Part shown: positions 8,337-19,392 of the stretch, in pieces
Position numbering within the stretch: the stretch's first letter is position 1
How the letters are laid out: each line of letters opens with the position of its first letter
NCBI GenBank assembly: GCA_903904835.1
Contig: CAIVEI010000006.1
Span: 1-64,000, forward strand
Reading direction: 5' to 3'
Length of the DNA: 64,000 nucleotides
Source of the DNA: an uncultured Schlesneria sp.
GTDB taxonomy: Bacteria > Planctomycetota > Planctomycetia > Planctomycetales > Planctomycetaceae
Notes under the pieces: model-generated
Database searches by the model: none
What the model was told of the DNA's origin: nothing
The model's input: only the letters and a program-made list of their open reading frames with translations
Program-made: the position numbers and the translations under genes

Positions 8337-10007
8337 ATGATCTGCTCATTGTTCCATTCGAGCACTGGGAGGCGGGTTTCATTGCTATTCCACCGTGCCG
8401 CATTCGTGCTTTCTATGATATTTTTCGGTGTACCTACGGCGGCGATTGGGGCCATTAATGAAACTGACCGGAATTGCGTTGATCGTTGTATAATAGAGTT
8501 TGCTGCGGGTACGGGGCATCCCATTACGACGGAGCAGCTCGATCGAACCATCGCGTTGTCTGGGATGCCCACGAATGTTGCGTACCGAAGTCTTGCTGAC
8601 TGCATGTCCCTTTTGCGTTTATTCAACATACCTACCGCCGCCCGACAAATCAGAGTTTCCAAGCAAGGCGGCTTCCCGCGACTGTCAATTGTCTTTCTGC
8701 CATCACTTAATCCAAATGATGTTGGTCATGTATCGGTGATTAGGACGGACAAAGATGGGAGGATCAATGTATTTGATCCAGCGTCTAATCCAAGCCAATA
8801 TGTAATCAAGTCGACCGATATATTGCGGGAAATAACAACTATTGCAATTGTGCCTGAAGAAGATGCTACGGCTGATTTCCATGTTAAATTCGCACAGACG
8901 TTTCTGATTGCTTTGTCGATCGTCGGCGTGGTTTATTTGTGGCTTCGGCGAAATATTGGCCGAAATCGAGGCTCGTCGGGAATCGCACTTTTGGCCCTCG
9001 GGGTTCTTCTAACTACGGTCGAAGGTTGCGGCGATTCATTGAGCGCCGCGAAGGAAGGTATTGATGTCCGCCCAGATGTATACGATCATGGGGTGATCAA
9101 TGTTGCCTCGAACGCTGCAACCGTAGATGATAATATTACTGTAAAGAATAATAGTCGCGTACGAATTGTCCTAACGGCTACAGTAAACTGCTCATGCACT
9201 CTTGTTCCAGACTGGGGTCAGCTTGGGAAAGAATTATCTCCCGGCGAAGTAATCAGCGTGCCGGTGTCTGTTAGGCTTAATACGAAATACGGCGCGTTTG
9301 TTGAGAAGGTTCAGTTTGCAACAAAGAATGGAGAGTTGCCACCGCGTGAGGCTATAATTAAAGGAATTGTTTCGAGATCGCCAACCGCGTCGGTTGAACG
9401 AATAAAATTGGTTGGAACATCTATGCAAGAGGCGTCGAAAACGTTGGAGGTAGTCTATGTGCGTGTACACGACAGCGATGTTAGTCAACTCGATTCATTC
9501 GTTGTAAACGCGAATGATCCAGAGGTTGCCGCGCAATTCGTGATAGGTCAGCCGATTCGCCGAAGCGGGGCGGACTCTGGCGGGCGAATAGCTGATATCT
9601 GGGCGGTGCCAATTGCGTTTAAAGGGCGGCACAACAGCTCGCAGCAAGAGGAGGCGACGTTGGAAATGAAATGGTCGCGTCCACAATGCACGACGGCAGT
9701 GAAATTAATAGGGATCAATCAACAAGATATTGATCTGCCGCCGAAGATATTTATAGAAGGCGGGATCGTCGGCCGCAACATAGCCAAAACTCTTCCAATC
9801 CGCATCAACAGTCCTTTAGATCCTTCAACAATATCGGTCGTGGCTTCAAAGGGCGTCAGATGTGAAATATTGCCGGAACCATGGCGACTGGTCATTGTAG
9901 TAAACCCAACTGTTAGCGGAGAATTCAGACATGAAGTCTACTGCACTGTTGGCGACAGGTTCGCGAGTTCGAAATGCGTCATTTTTGGAACCGCAAAAGA
10001 GCAATAG
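8337..10007 (+). CDS. C39-like cysteine peptidase domain - TM - DUF1573-like fusion protein
   Basis: After a signal-like segment: 'NETDRNCVDRCIIEFAAGTGHPITTEQLDRTIALSG', 'DVGHVSVIRTDKDGRINVFDPAS' (candidate Cys/His/Asp), a TM, lipobox-like 'LLTTVEGCG', then DUF1573-like 'YDHGVINVASNAATVDDNITVKNNSRVRIVLTATVNCSCTLV'. Start moved from 8166 to ATG 8337. Confidence 0.65.
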   Translation: MICSLFHSSTGRRVSLLFHRAAFVLSMIFFGVPTAAIGAINETDRNCVDRCIIEFAAGTGHPITTEQLDRTIALSGMPTNVAYRSLADCMSLLRLFNIPTAARQIRVSKQGGFPRLSIVFLPSLNPNDVGHVSVIRTDKDGRINVFDPASNPSQYVIKSTDILREITTIAIVPEEDATADFHVKFAQTFLIALSIVGVVYLWLRRNIGRNRGSSGIALLALGVLLTTVEGCGDSLSAAKEGIDVRPDVYDHGVINVASNAATVDDNITVKNNSRVRIVLTATVNCSCTLVPDWGQLGKELSPGEVISVPVSVRLNTKYGAFVEKVQFATKNGELPPREAIIKGIVSRSPTASVERIKLVGTSMQEASKTLEVVYVRVHDSDVSQLDSFVVNANDPEVAAQFVIGQPIRRSGADSGGRIADIWAVPIAFKGRHNSSQQEEATLEMKWSRPQCTTAVKLIGINQQDIDLPPKIFIEGGIVGRNIAKTLPIRINSPLDPSTISVVASKGVRCEILPEPWRLVIVVNPTVSGEFRHEVYCTVGDRFASSKCVIFGTAKEQ

Positions 10008-10421
10008 ATCTAATTTCAAAACATCGTTGCTGGCGCCGGTGTCGATGGTCCGGCAAGGAGCGGACGCGTTGGATCGCAAATCAATCGAGCTTCAATCGGT
10101 GGCACACTATTCACTCCATGAGTGAAATGGAGTGTCGTCGGCAATCTTCTACAAGTGAATAATGCGCTCGTGCGGGCAGCGTTCTTCTGCGTCGCATTGT
10201 GATTAATGCCATCGCAAGTTGGCCCGGTTTATGAGTATCGACTCACTTTCTTTCTTACATATTTATGTGTCCGCAATCGTGATACGTCACGCGTGGCTGT
10301 CGGAACAAGAGACTTTTCGAATACGCGGTAATGTAGTTGGCGTATTCTACGCCGCCTGATACTATTCCAAAGCCCGCGTTTTCGGCTCTAAGCGGTTTAA
10401 GGACTGTACTTAAGACGCTGG

Positions 10422-11495
10422 CTATTGGCTTGTCTTACGCCCTTGGCGGAAACGTCCCCAGGAAGACGTGACAACTAAACATCCAACCCATCCGGCGAAA
10501 TTTATGCCAAGCTGAACCGTCCAAGTTGGTGAAAGGGCTCTGAGCGCCATTTCAGAGAAAATTGCGAGGAATCCACCCGTGCAATACCCGACTAGCGCAT
10601 TTTGACCGCAATTGATGAAGGGGCGGGCTAGGCGGCTACGCAGCAGTATGTGTGACGAAGGGATTGCGCAATAACCGACTATCACGATGCAGGTAAAATG
10701 GAGCAACCGTAAGAGCCCCAGATTCTGTTTGTTGATCAAAACCGACTTCCATGGAACTCCAAACTCAGATCGGATGACGAACAGAAGGCAGACAACCATT
10801 AAAGCGACGATGACAATCAACGGTTTCGGACGCAGACGGGAACGGGACGTGGGATTTAACATCGCAATCGCGCACGCACAAAAAAAAAGGAATTGCCACG
10901 CAAATGGATTGAAAAACAGGGCGTCGCGCCATGGTTGTGGCAAGCATATATGCATAGGGAACATCTGCACCAATGAATATACAAATGCTGAAATGAACCA
11001 TATTAGGTACGGGTATGCCGACAATCCGGCTACCACTAATGGGAGTAACAACAGGAATGCGACGTAAAGTGCCAGAATGAAGAACTGTAAAAGCTCCAGC
11101 CTAAAGGTTTCTATTGCGATGATCGTCTCAATTGGATTTGTCTTGACAAGTTGCATATTCCAAGGAAGTCCGAAAAACACGGGCTCGGTCCTACCTTCGG
11201 CTAAAAATAATATCGCGAGCGCTACAATTGTTATTATAACCTTGACTATATAAAGTTGCGCGGCCCGAGCCCACGCCCGTTCTGCGCAGTTTATAAAACC
11301 GCGATCAGTCAGTCGGCTGCCGTAGCTCAGACCGCAAGAATATCCTGAAAGAAAGATAAAAACGTCAGACATATCGGAGAGTCCAAACGCGATTGGAGTG
11401 TAATTATAAATAATATTGCCGCGAACATGGTCAGAAAACAAAATTAGGAGAGCGATCCCGCGAACAAAATCGATTCGAAAATCACGAATTGCCAT
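10422..11495 (-). CDS. OpgC-like acyltransferase-family membrane protein
   Basis: 'DFRIDFVRGIALLILFSDHVRGN', 'SDVFIFLSGYSCGLSYG', multiple TM helices. Confidence 0.75.
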   Translation of the reverse strand: MAIRDFRIDFVRGIALLILFSDHVRGNIIYNYTPIAFGLSDMSDVFIFLSGYSCGLSYGSRLTDRGFINCAERAWARAAQLYIVKVIITIVALAILFLAEGRTEPVFFGLPWNMQLVKTNPIETIIAIETFRLELLQFFILALYVAFLLLLPLVVAGLSAYPYLIWFISAFVYSLVQMFPMHICLPQPWRDALFFNPFAWQFLFFCACAIAMLNPTSRSRLRPKPLIVIVALMVVCLLFVIRSEFGVPWKSVLINKQNLGLLRLLHFTCIVIVGYCAIPSSHILLRSRLARPFINCGQNALVGYCTGGFLAIFSEMALRALSPTWTVQLGINFAGWVGCLVVTSSWGRFRQGRKTSQ

Positions 11496-11509
11496 AACAT
11501 CTCACTTCG

Positions 11510-13036
11510 TCTGCACTTTCCGACATTTCTTTAGTCGGCTGATCAAAAACCAGAGGAATTGCAAAGACGTCTACACAGCCACGGGGCTTCTGGGTAATAG
11601 ACGGTTTACCAAGACTGTTTTCACGCAAAAGGAGTTCCCCGATGGCTGCATGGACGCTGCCCAAGAGGATAGCAGAATGGTGTGGATTTCTCGCGGGCGC
11701 ATTGGATCGCAGAAGTCGAAAATATTTCACAACCGTGATCCTTGGAATGGTGCTGGCCAGCGGGCGACGGACGGTCTCCAGTTGGCTGCGAGCGGCGGGT
11801 GTTACCGATGATTCGCAGGATCATTATTACTTTCTGCAAACCGTCGGGCGCAATGCGTGTCATCTAGCGACGAGGCTATTGCATCTGGCCTTCAGGCAGA
11901 TTCCCGTCAGTCATGTGGGCGAATTTATCAAACTGGCACTGGATGACTCACCCACGAAGCGGTACGGACCCAAGATCGAACTGGCGGGCATCCACCATAA
12001 TCCGACGCCCGGGCCCTCGGGCTCAGAGTTGTTGTATGGGCATGTCTGGGTCACCATGAGTTGACTGGTCACTCATCCCTTGTGGGGTTGCATTGGTTTG
12101 CCCCTACGAGCATTGATGTACGTGCGTCGGAAAGATCTGAAGGTACTCGAGGACAACGGACGTGCTCCCTGGTCGTTCCGAACCAAACTGGAGATGGCTG
12201 CGGAACTGGTGGAATGGTGTATCGTGCTCTTCCAAACGTGGTTTCAGAAGCGGGTGATGGTGGTTGTCGACGGAGCGTACGCAAAGAAGCCGTTCTTGAG
12301 CCGCATGTTGAAAGCCGGTGCTGTGGTGGTCAGTCGACTGCGGAAGGATACGGCGTTGTTCGATCTTCCTAAGCCGGTGAAACGTCGCGGCAAGGGTCGA
12401 CCTCGAAAGTACGGACGGCGGCGACTCTCACTGGCGCACCGAGGCGGTCATCGTCGCGGATGGACGACCCTCGAGCTGGTGCTGTATGGCGTCGCACAGC
12501 AGGTGACTTTCAAAACATTCCTGGCCACGTACCCGCCTGCGGGTGGCGTGATCCGCGTGGTGATCGTGAAATGTTTTCGTCCGGGCACGCCGGGATTTAA
12601 TGACAGCTCATTGGAATGGGTGGCGTCCTTCCGTACCGACCCCACGGTGTCCGCCGAGACGATCATTCAAGCCGTTGCCGACCGCGCTGCCATCGAACAA
12701 AATTTCCACGATGTCAAAGAGGCCCACGGTGCGGGTCAGCAACAGGTCCGAAATGTCTGGCGCAACGTCGCCTGCTGGAATCTCTGCTACTTTGGTGGAA
12801 TTGTGGTCTTGGCGTCGATCAGGAACGACGCTGAAGCAGCGAAGCGACCGACCGTGGGACGACCCCGCACGTCGACCGAGTCACGCCGACCGCCTCAAAA
12901 CGCTGAAAAAACAGGTGCTTCACGAAACATTTTCAGCGCTTCCCCGCCCGCTTCGCGTAGCACAAAAAATTAATAAGCTTTGGAATGCACTTACGCGCCT
13001 CGCGACCTAAACTACACAAATCTCAGAAAGTGCAGA
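11510..13036 (+). mobile_element. IS element (IS701-like/DDE transposase), 1527 bp, with TIRs and target duplication
   Basis: TIRs TCTGCACTTTCCGACATTT (11510-11528) and AAATCTCAGAAAGTGCAGA (13018-13036); flanking direct repeat CTTCG at 11505-11509 and 13037-13041. Confidence 0.85.
11642..12973 (+). pseudogene. IS701-like DDE transposase interrupted by in-frame TGA at 12062-12064
   Basis: ORFs 11642-12064 and 12080-12973 are in the same frame; conceptual readthrough gives 'GHVWVTMS*LVTHPLWGCIGLPLRALMYVRRKDL' with continuous transposase homology by eye. Confidence 0.8.
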
Positions 13037-13068
13037 CTTCGTGCAGAAACTTTCAAAACCAGTTGAGA

Positions 13069-13157
13069 GGTGGCTTCAAAATCAGTTTCTTGCAGATCGA
13101 ACAGCCGCCTAGAAATCCACATTCGGCAACATTGATTTTGGAAGTTTTGAAACCACC
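13069..13157. repeat. MITE-like inverted-repeat relic
   Basis: GGTGGCTTCAAAA (13069-13081) and TTTTGAAACCACC (13145-13157) are inverted with one G-T position; inner AAAATCA/TGATTTT also pair. Related motif GGTGGTTTCAAA at 8104-8115. Confidence 0.55.
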
Positions 13158-13345
13158 TTGAGTCATCCACAACTTGAGCATTGCCCAAGTCTTCACCGCT
13201 GAATATTAGCAGCCATCAGATAGCACTATCCAGTTCTTGTATTCAATTACCGAGTCTTTCTTTGTAGATGCACGAAAATGCTGGACCGCGCTTCTCAACA
13301 TGATCCACGCCGAGTTCAATACTCACGAAGCCGCTTCCGCTGATT

Positions 13346-15112
13346 TTAATTGTCGCCATTGATTCCGTCTTCCGAAATCTCCCTAGATGTGATTTGATAA
13401 ATATATATCGAGTATCCCGCCATGTGTTCGGGCACAAATCGCTGAAAATGCGTGTAAATTGGCTTGTCATGTTCATAATGCCGATACCCGACGAGGTGAT
13501 TCACGCTTATCGCGTACCACCCTGGTTTCAGCACTGATCGGCCGTGTCGATCCTCAATTTGCGAAACAGGTTCAAAAGGGAATCCCGCGAGTTTTGGGTC
13601 CGCGTATCCGAAGTATGCAAGTTGAATAGGGCTGACATCGGGATGGCGATCGACAAACCGTTTCAATTCAAGAAGATCCTGTCCCCAGTCGATGTTGGCA
13701 TCGAGAAGATGTCTTGGCCCGCCGAGCGGGGTGCCAGCGGTGATGTTAAAAAACGACATTGAATGCGGATAAATTGAAATACTTTCCATGATTGCTGCGA
13801 TCAGGCACAACGCGCACAAGGCTTTGAGTGGACGACGCCCCGTTTCAAACACCCTGCCTGTTCTGCTCGCGAAGATCAACAGAAAGGGGAACGAAGGAAG
13901 AACATACCGCAGATACCGATTGAATCCGGTCTGGGAACTGACCAGAACCAATACCGTCATCGCGGGGATTAAAAGCACCATTTCATGGCGAATCGCAACC
14001 TTGTACCCACGACATCCGATGGCGAGGAATGCTGCCATAGAGATCAAAAACAGTGTGCCCAGCGGCGTTTTCACTGCAAATGCATAAAGGTAATAATACC
14101 ACCATCCGCCACGCTTTTGCTCGCCGCGCAAATACGACCACTTCCCTCGTTCGAAGTCGAATTTCTGAATATCGACCCCGCGTAGATAGTTGGCAGGCAC
14201 CGGAACGGGGGCCGCTTCGAGCCAGGTTCCACGAAATCGGTTGCCAGGCGAGGCGTGCGCCGCCGGCCCTCCCAATATGTGACTGATAAAATTGAAGTCA
14301 CCGAGCCGTTGAAGACTTCCTTCAAAACCGTAACCAAGATTGAGAACGTATAGGCCCAACAAACAAATGCCGGATAGTTGCAATCCGGACGGCTTACCAT
14401 CGGTTGTTGAACGAATGCAAAACCGCCAGGCAATCCAGGTCAATGGCCAAAGAATGAACAGGATGATCCAAGTCGATTTTGCCAATTCTGCCAGACCGAG
14501 TGCAAATCCGCCGACCAACATCGTGAATGTATTCGGATTTTTGAGCCAGCGCCAAAAAGAGTAGGCGGCGGCGGCACCGAACGCGGCCGCTCCCAGATCG
14601 GGTGTGATCGTCGATCCCCAGGCGAGGACGTTCGGGCAAAAGCTCCACAAAAGCAATGCCACGAATCCCGACGAGACACCAAATAACTCGCGCGCCCATT
14701 GAAAGCAGATCCAGCCGCCAAAAATTGCAACTGGGATCTGGGCCCAGCGGCAAATGGTAAACAGCCAGAACGAATCAAATCCATTTGCTCGCAAGAAATT
14801 TTCGCCAACGACAAATTCCGGTCGTGCGTAGGGACCGTCAGAGACAGACGTCCAGTCCGTTTTTGGGTTACTGAATAATAGCGGAATCGCCGCGACCATC
14901 CGCATTAATGGTGGATTGACTCGATAAAAATCAAAGTTCCCAAACTGCCAATGCGAAAGCCCCGCAGGAAGGTGAGCAATCTCATCAAAAACGGGCGCGT
15001 TAATCACGGAAATCCAACCGAGGAGAAGTCCGTGGATGGTTAGAATTGACCAAAGACAAATTGTTTGATTGTTCGACCTGCACCAACCGTAAAACCATTG
15101 AAAGCGACTCAT
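13346..15112 (-). CDS. GT39/PMT-like membrane glycosyltransferase
   Basis: 'FDEIAHLPAGLSHWQFGNFDFYRVNPPLMRMVAAIP', multiple TM, 'DANIDWGQDLLELKRFV'; paralogous to 19393-21336 and 21340-23205. Confidence 0.8.
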   Translation of the reverse strand: MSRFQWFYGWCRSNNQTICLWSILTIHGLLLGWISVINAPVFDEIAHLPAGLSHWQFGNFDFYRVNPPLMRMVAAIPLLFSNPKTDWTSVSDGPYARPEFVVGENFLRANGFDSFWLFTICRWAQIPVAIFGGWICFQWARELFGVSSGFVALLLWSFCPNVLAWGSTITPDLGAAAFGAAAAYSFWRWLKNPNTFTMLVGGFALGLAELAKSTWIILFILWPLTWIAWRFCIRSTTDGKPSGLQLSGICLLGLYVLNLGYGFEGSLQRLGDFNFISHILGGPAAHASPGNRFRGTWLEAAPVPVPANYLRGVDIQKFDFERGKWSYLRGEQKRGGWWYYYLYAFAVKTPLGTLFLISMAAFLAIGCRGYKVAIRHEMVLLIPAMTVLVLVSSQTGFNRYLRYVLPSFPFLLIFASRTGRVFETGRRPLKALCALCLIAAIMESISIYPHSMSFFNITAGTPLGGPRHLLDANIDWGQDLLELKRFVDRHPDVSPIQLAYFGYADPKLAGFPFEPVSQIEDRHGRSVLKPGWYAISVNHLVGYRHYEHDKPIYTHFQRFVPEHMAGYSIYIYQITSREISEDGINGDN

Positions 15113-15540
15113 GTATCCAGACTTTCGTTGTGTGCAACGGGAAATGTCTTCGGTGGCGTTTGAAATGACCTTTGAAGCGAACGAGAATTCGAGAGTATCG
15201 ATACCAATCCAGGAAACATTCGAGACCAGCTGATATTACCAAATCGCCGAACTCGACCACTAAAATCCCGCGCGGCGAGTCGCCAATCATACGAAAGATC
15301 GGGACCGCCAAGTCAACAGCGATTTGAACAGGTGGCCGCGAACGGAACAAAGAGCAGACGAGACAATTGTGTTAGAAAAATTGCCGATATCGCCCGGAGT
15401 TTTAGGAATGGCGGGTATGCACGAATAATAAACGGCTAACGTCGTCCAACGTTTTTGGAGAAAATTCTCAGCCAGAAAGAATTTCGCAACAGGTAGCACC
15501 GCTGGGAACGGGTCAGAGATGCCGAGACAATCGTACATTC

Positions 15541-16524
15541 CTATCGCAACCTCCAAATCAGGAAGCCAATTGTCGCCAGGCCGGCCAAAAGTACGGCAAT
15601 TCCAATCAAGCTGAGCGGATGAAAAAGGGCGGTACTGGTTTTTTTGACGGCCGCGACAAATGTTTCATTGCTTGAAGTGATTTCGATATTATCGATCTGG
15701 ATGTCGTATGGCTTAGTGGTTTCTCCCATGACTGAAAATCCCACCTGAATCTTATCGATGGGTCCCGACCCATATTTGACTTCTGCGAGGTGTTGGAATC
15801 CTTCATTTTCATCCGTCGATTGCGAATACAAGACTGTCTCACCCTCGCGGCGGATGCGCAGGCGTCCTTTTTTAGCATCCCCTTTTGTGAATTTCCACGT
15901 CTGTTTCTCTTTTGAAGGTTCGAAAGGGAGATGGAAAACAACGAAACCTTCTCCCGCATCATGCAAATTGGACCTTGCCAGATGTGCCATTCCCTGGGGG
16001 CCGCTTGCAATGATCTCCAGATTGACGAACTCCTTTGTCGGATTGGGTAAGCTGCTGATTCGATAATCGACGGTGGCCTCGAAATCGCCTTTGATCCTGA
16101 ATTTGCTTCCAAAGTGGAATTGCGGCCGCGCTGCGGGACCTGGTGGAATCACGACGTGCAGGGCTCCATCGGTGACTTCGACCGTGCCAACCTCCGGAGC
16201 GACTTTGTCCATCTTCCATTGTTCGCGGTCGAATTCGTTGTTTTCGAATTCTTCGCGAACATCGAGACTCTCGGCCAGACTCGATTGCGGCATTCCCCAA
16301 AAAAGAGCAACGAGCGAAATCATCGTCAGAATGTGACGTGCTCGCTTGAAGCGGAAGATTGACTTCACTCGCTGATTTGCATCGGCAATCGTTGAACGCC
16401 GTACTACACCCGCAGGGCCGTGAAGTTGACTCACTTTTGTAATCTCCGATCGCTCAAGGTCACTCGAAACAATTCCTCGTTTCACGACATCAAAAATCGC
16501 CGACATTTGTTTCTCCTTTGGCAA
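15541..16524 (-). CDS. secreted/TM-anchored planctomycete protein, DUF1583-like or LamG-like
   Basis: Internal signal-like segment, beta-rich domain and C-terminal TM '[22 protein letters not shown]'. Confidence 0.55.
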   Translation of the reverse strand: MPKEKQMSAIFDVVKRGIVSSDLERSEITKVSQLHGPAGVVRRSTIADANQRVKSIFRFKRARHILTMISLVALFWGMPQSSLAESLDVREEFENNEFDREQWKMDKVAPEVGTVEVTDGALHVVIPPGPAARPQFHFGSKFRIKGDFEATVDYRISSLPNPTKEFVNLEIIASGPQGMAHLARSNLHDAGEGFVVFHLPFEPSKEKQTWKFTKGDAKKGRLRIRREGETVLYSQSTDENEGFQHLAEVKYGSGPIDKIQVGFSVMGETTKPYDIQIDNIEITSSNETFVAAVKKTSTALFHPLSLIGIAVLLAGLATIGFLIWRLR

Positions 16525-17641
16525 TCGACGCGAGCGCCCGCCAAGTGGTCAAATTGATATTGTTACTGACAAATCGAACCGAACCGTCACCAAGCAAAAG
16601 ATTCACACCACCCACATGTAAACTTGTTGCCGGCATGGAATTGCCGTCCCATGTCTGTCCATTCTTGCAACCCATCTGACCAGGACCAAGGAGATGGTTG
16701 TAACGAGTCCAATTCATGTTTCCCTCAAGCCAGTTCTGGCCGCTATCTGCATCAACCGTGCTGTATGCGTTGGGATTGCTGATATTCAGGAACTCGCACT
16801 CGAATGTGAACTGCGATTCCGTCAGCAGATTCGAGATGTCGTACAGATCGCTTTGGGGGTCACGCACTTGTCCGCTTCCCGTTCCCTTCCGCCGCTCGCT
16901 GAACATCGCCGTCATGGACAATCCATCAGTAATATCTCGAAATTGGATGCTGCTGATCTGGTTGAACGCTCCGTCTGATTGACGCCCGCCCCAGGTGCTG
17001 CCGGTACATGAGCGATAGTTATTGTGTCCCCACGGCTGTGTCAGCCGATCAATGTCCGATGGACAAATAAAAGCCCCGATCTTGACCGTGGCAGCAGGAC
17101 CGTTCGGACCAAGTGCTCCGTTCGGCCCCGTCAAGCCCGTGTAGTAGGGATAAAACGGGGCAATACTGAAATTGATCTGATTGTAGACGTTGGCCTGGTC
17201 TAAATATGGCAGCAACTGACTATGACAGGAATATCGTCGGTCTTTGATTCCCCCAATCGAGGAAACAGTGGTGTCTGTGTCGAATCCAACACCGAACGGA
17301 AGAACCCGGAAATTATCATGATAGTTATGGATCGCCAGTCCAATTTGCCTGAGATTATTTCGGCACCAGATTCGTCTGCTGGACTCCCGAGCTTGCTGGA
17401 CCGCTGGCAACAATAATGCCACCAGCAATCCGATTACAGCGATCACGACAAGCAGTTCAATCAATGTAAAACCGCGTTTGCTTCCCTTTGCTTTCAGATT
17501 GGCAGCTTGCTGGCAAACAACGAACTCGCCATCGAAAGAGGATCGTAAAGGCGAATCCTTGAATGAGGACTCTCGAAAGTTTGCATCACCATTGTTCATT
17601 TCACAACAACCCCAGAACATGGGGTTCCGTCTTGAACTCAT
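16490..17641 (-). CDS. DUF1559 pseudopilin-like protein with prepilin N-methylation motif
   Basis: '[55 protein letters not shown]'; C-terminal '[14 protein letters not shown]'. Confidence 0.93.
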   Translation of the reverse strand: MSSRRNPMFWGCCEMNNGDANFRESSFKDSPLRSSFDGEFVVCQQAANLKAKGSKRGFTLIELLVVIAVIGLLVALLLPAVQQARESSRRIWCRNNLRQIGLAIHNYHDNFRVLPFGVGFDTDTTVSSIGGIKDRRYSCHSQLLPYLDQANVYNQINFSIAPFYPYYTGLTGPNGALGPNGPAATVKIGAFICPSDIDRLTQPWGHNNYRSCTGSTWGGRQSDGAFNQISSIQFRDITDGLSMTAMFSERRKGTGSGQVRDPQSDLYDISNLLTESQFTFECEFLNISNPNAYSTVDADSGQNWLEGNMNWTRYNHLLGPGQMGCKNGQTWDGNSMPATSLHVGGVNLLLGDGSVRFVSNNINLTTWRALASIAKGETNVGDF

Positions 17642-17699
17642 GGTAAAGCCTCCGGATTTACGAGTAGCAGTTGCAAGGTCACGAGGGAACCATCGGACC

Positions 17700-19355
17700 T
17701 CATTTTTTCCGACAAAACCAAACTTCGGTTGTCAGTCGACGTAAAGGAGCAGGTAGACGTGAATACACTTCTTCATACGAATGGATCTGGTAAAGAATAA
17801 CACATTCATATTGAGGGAGAAAGCGAATAATCTCTGATTGCGACGTGGTGTCTGTTCGATCATCAGACTGTAATAATACCAACAAAGCGGAAGCGTCGCG
17901 CGCTGTGGTCGACTCGAAGAGATCGACAACGCTTCCATCATACTGATTGCTTTTCGATTCAAGCTGGAATTTCAGGGAATTAATATCGAATCTGACGGGA
18001 TCAATGCCCAGGCAGGCAATGATTGGTCGATTCTCCGGCGAAGAGGTCAATTCAGTATAGGTTTCCGATGCTTGATCAATGACAGCGGCGACTTCGTTCC
18101 ACGGCACCCGTGTTACCGCAGTCCAAACAAAGGCTTGAGCTGCCATGTTGATCGCGATCAAACCGCTTCCGACAATCGCACCCCACAACCGTCTGCGTGA
18201 TCCTGCCAGACAAATGCCAGTCAGGATCACGGGCGCCGGTGCCGCCGCCATGAGATACCGAGGAACACCCCATACGGAATAACCCAACCATGAAAATAGA
18301 ATTGCTCCGGTTGGTGGCAGCAGCGCCCACAGCAGAAGAAATCGAATTACCTCGGGATGCTCGAACGTGCTCCATGATTGAGATCGATTCCACTCGTCAC
18401 AAACTTCCATGCGGGACTCTCGCCCTCGGCGGGTATTGTCAACGACGTAACTCGCAATTGTGACACAGGTTGACACAACAACCAGAAACACCGATTCCAG
18501 CAGGAGAATTCCCCTATCATCTAATGGTGTATAATTGACCAACGAAAAACCGGTAAATACCAAGGCAGCGTAATGATAAGTGTCAATAATTACGCTTTCA
18601 CTGGTGACCTGAGGAACCCACGAGATTCCTGTTTTATTTTTGACAGCAGACGCCGCATAGGGAAGCCAGAGAGTAACGGGGAATGCAGCGAACATCATCC
18701 AGAAAGCACAATACAGACACGATTTCCGCAGTCTTCTCGTCGTGCAGTAGGCGCTGACTCCATGGATCGCCTGGATCATGATGGCACCAACTCCCACATA
18801 GCTTGTCAACAGCAGGCAGCAATTCGAAACAGCCAATAGCACATAGTCTCGAGCGCGTGGTTTTCCATAGAGGCACCAGAGATAAGCCCCGCAGGAAACC
18901 ATTGAAAACAGCCATATTCCGGCGTACATCTTGGCATCTCTGCTGTACCAGATATGAAATGAATTCAATGCGACCAGAGAAGTCGTCCAACAGATTGCCG
19001 GGGCAGAAAGCAGTCGCCTCCAGATAACGAAAGTCAAGGGAATCGCCGCAGTTCCCATGATCACGGATGCCAGCCTGATCGTGGCGATCGAATTATCGTC
19101 GGAAAGCTGCCTGATGAACCAGACAATCACGTAATGTAACGGCGGAAAAGGGCTGTCTCTCAGGTCCAGCAGAACAGCCCTCAGTGTCGGTTTGTCGGTT
19201 CGCCACACTGTCCAACACTCGTCTTCCCAGGGGCTTTTACCGCCGATAATGGCGACTCGAAGAACCAGTCCCACAACGACCGCGACGAGACAAAGTGACC
19301 TCAGAATCACTCGCTCTCGAGCAGAACATTCACGGTATTGTGTTAATTCAGCCAC
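17700..19355 (-). CDS. PMT/GT39-like membrane glycosyltransferase
   Basis: '[16 protein letters not shown]', '[44 protein letters not shown]', multiple TM. Confidence 0.75.
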   Translation of the reverse strand: MAELTQYRECSARERVILRSLCLVAVVVGLVLRVAIIGGKSPWEDECWTVWRTDKPTLRAVLLDLRDSPFPPLHYVIVWFIRQLSDDNSIATIRLASVIMGTAAIPLTFVIWRRLLSAPAICWTTSLVALNSFHIWYSRDAKMYAGIWLFSMVSCGAYLWCLYGKPRARDYVLLAVSNCCLLLTSYVGVGAIMIQAIHGVSAYCTTRRLRKSCLYCAFWMMFAAFPVTLWLPYAASAVKNKTGISWVPQVTSESVIIDTYHYAALVFTGFSLVNYTPLDDRGILLLESVFLVVVSTCVTIASYVVDNTRRGRESRMEVCDEWNRSQSWSTFEHPEVIRFLLLWALLPPTGAILFSWLGYSVWGVPRYLMAAAPAPVILTGICLAGSRRRLWGAIVGSGLIAINMAAQAFVWTAVTRVPWNEVAAVIDQASETYTELTSSPENRPIIACLGIDPVRFDINSLKFQLESKSNQYDGSVVDLFESTTARDASALLVLLQSDDRTDTTSQSEIIRFLPQYECVILYQIHSYEEVYSRLPAPLRRLTTEVWFCRKK

Positions 19356-19392
19356 AGCAAATTCATCATCTACTTGAAGGGACCAGTTCGAA

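Noticed and set aside
12600-13010. 136-aa ORF inside the IS
   Set aside because: Alternative frame of the transposase; no independent coding evidence.
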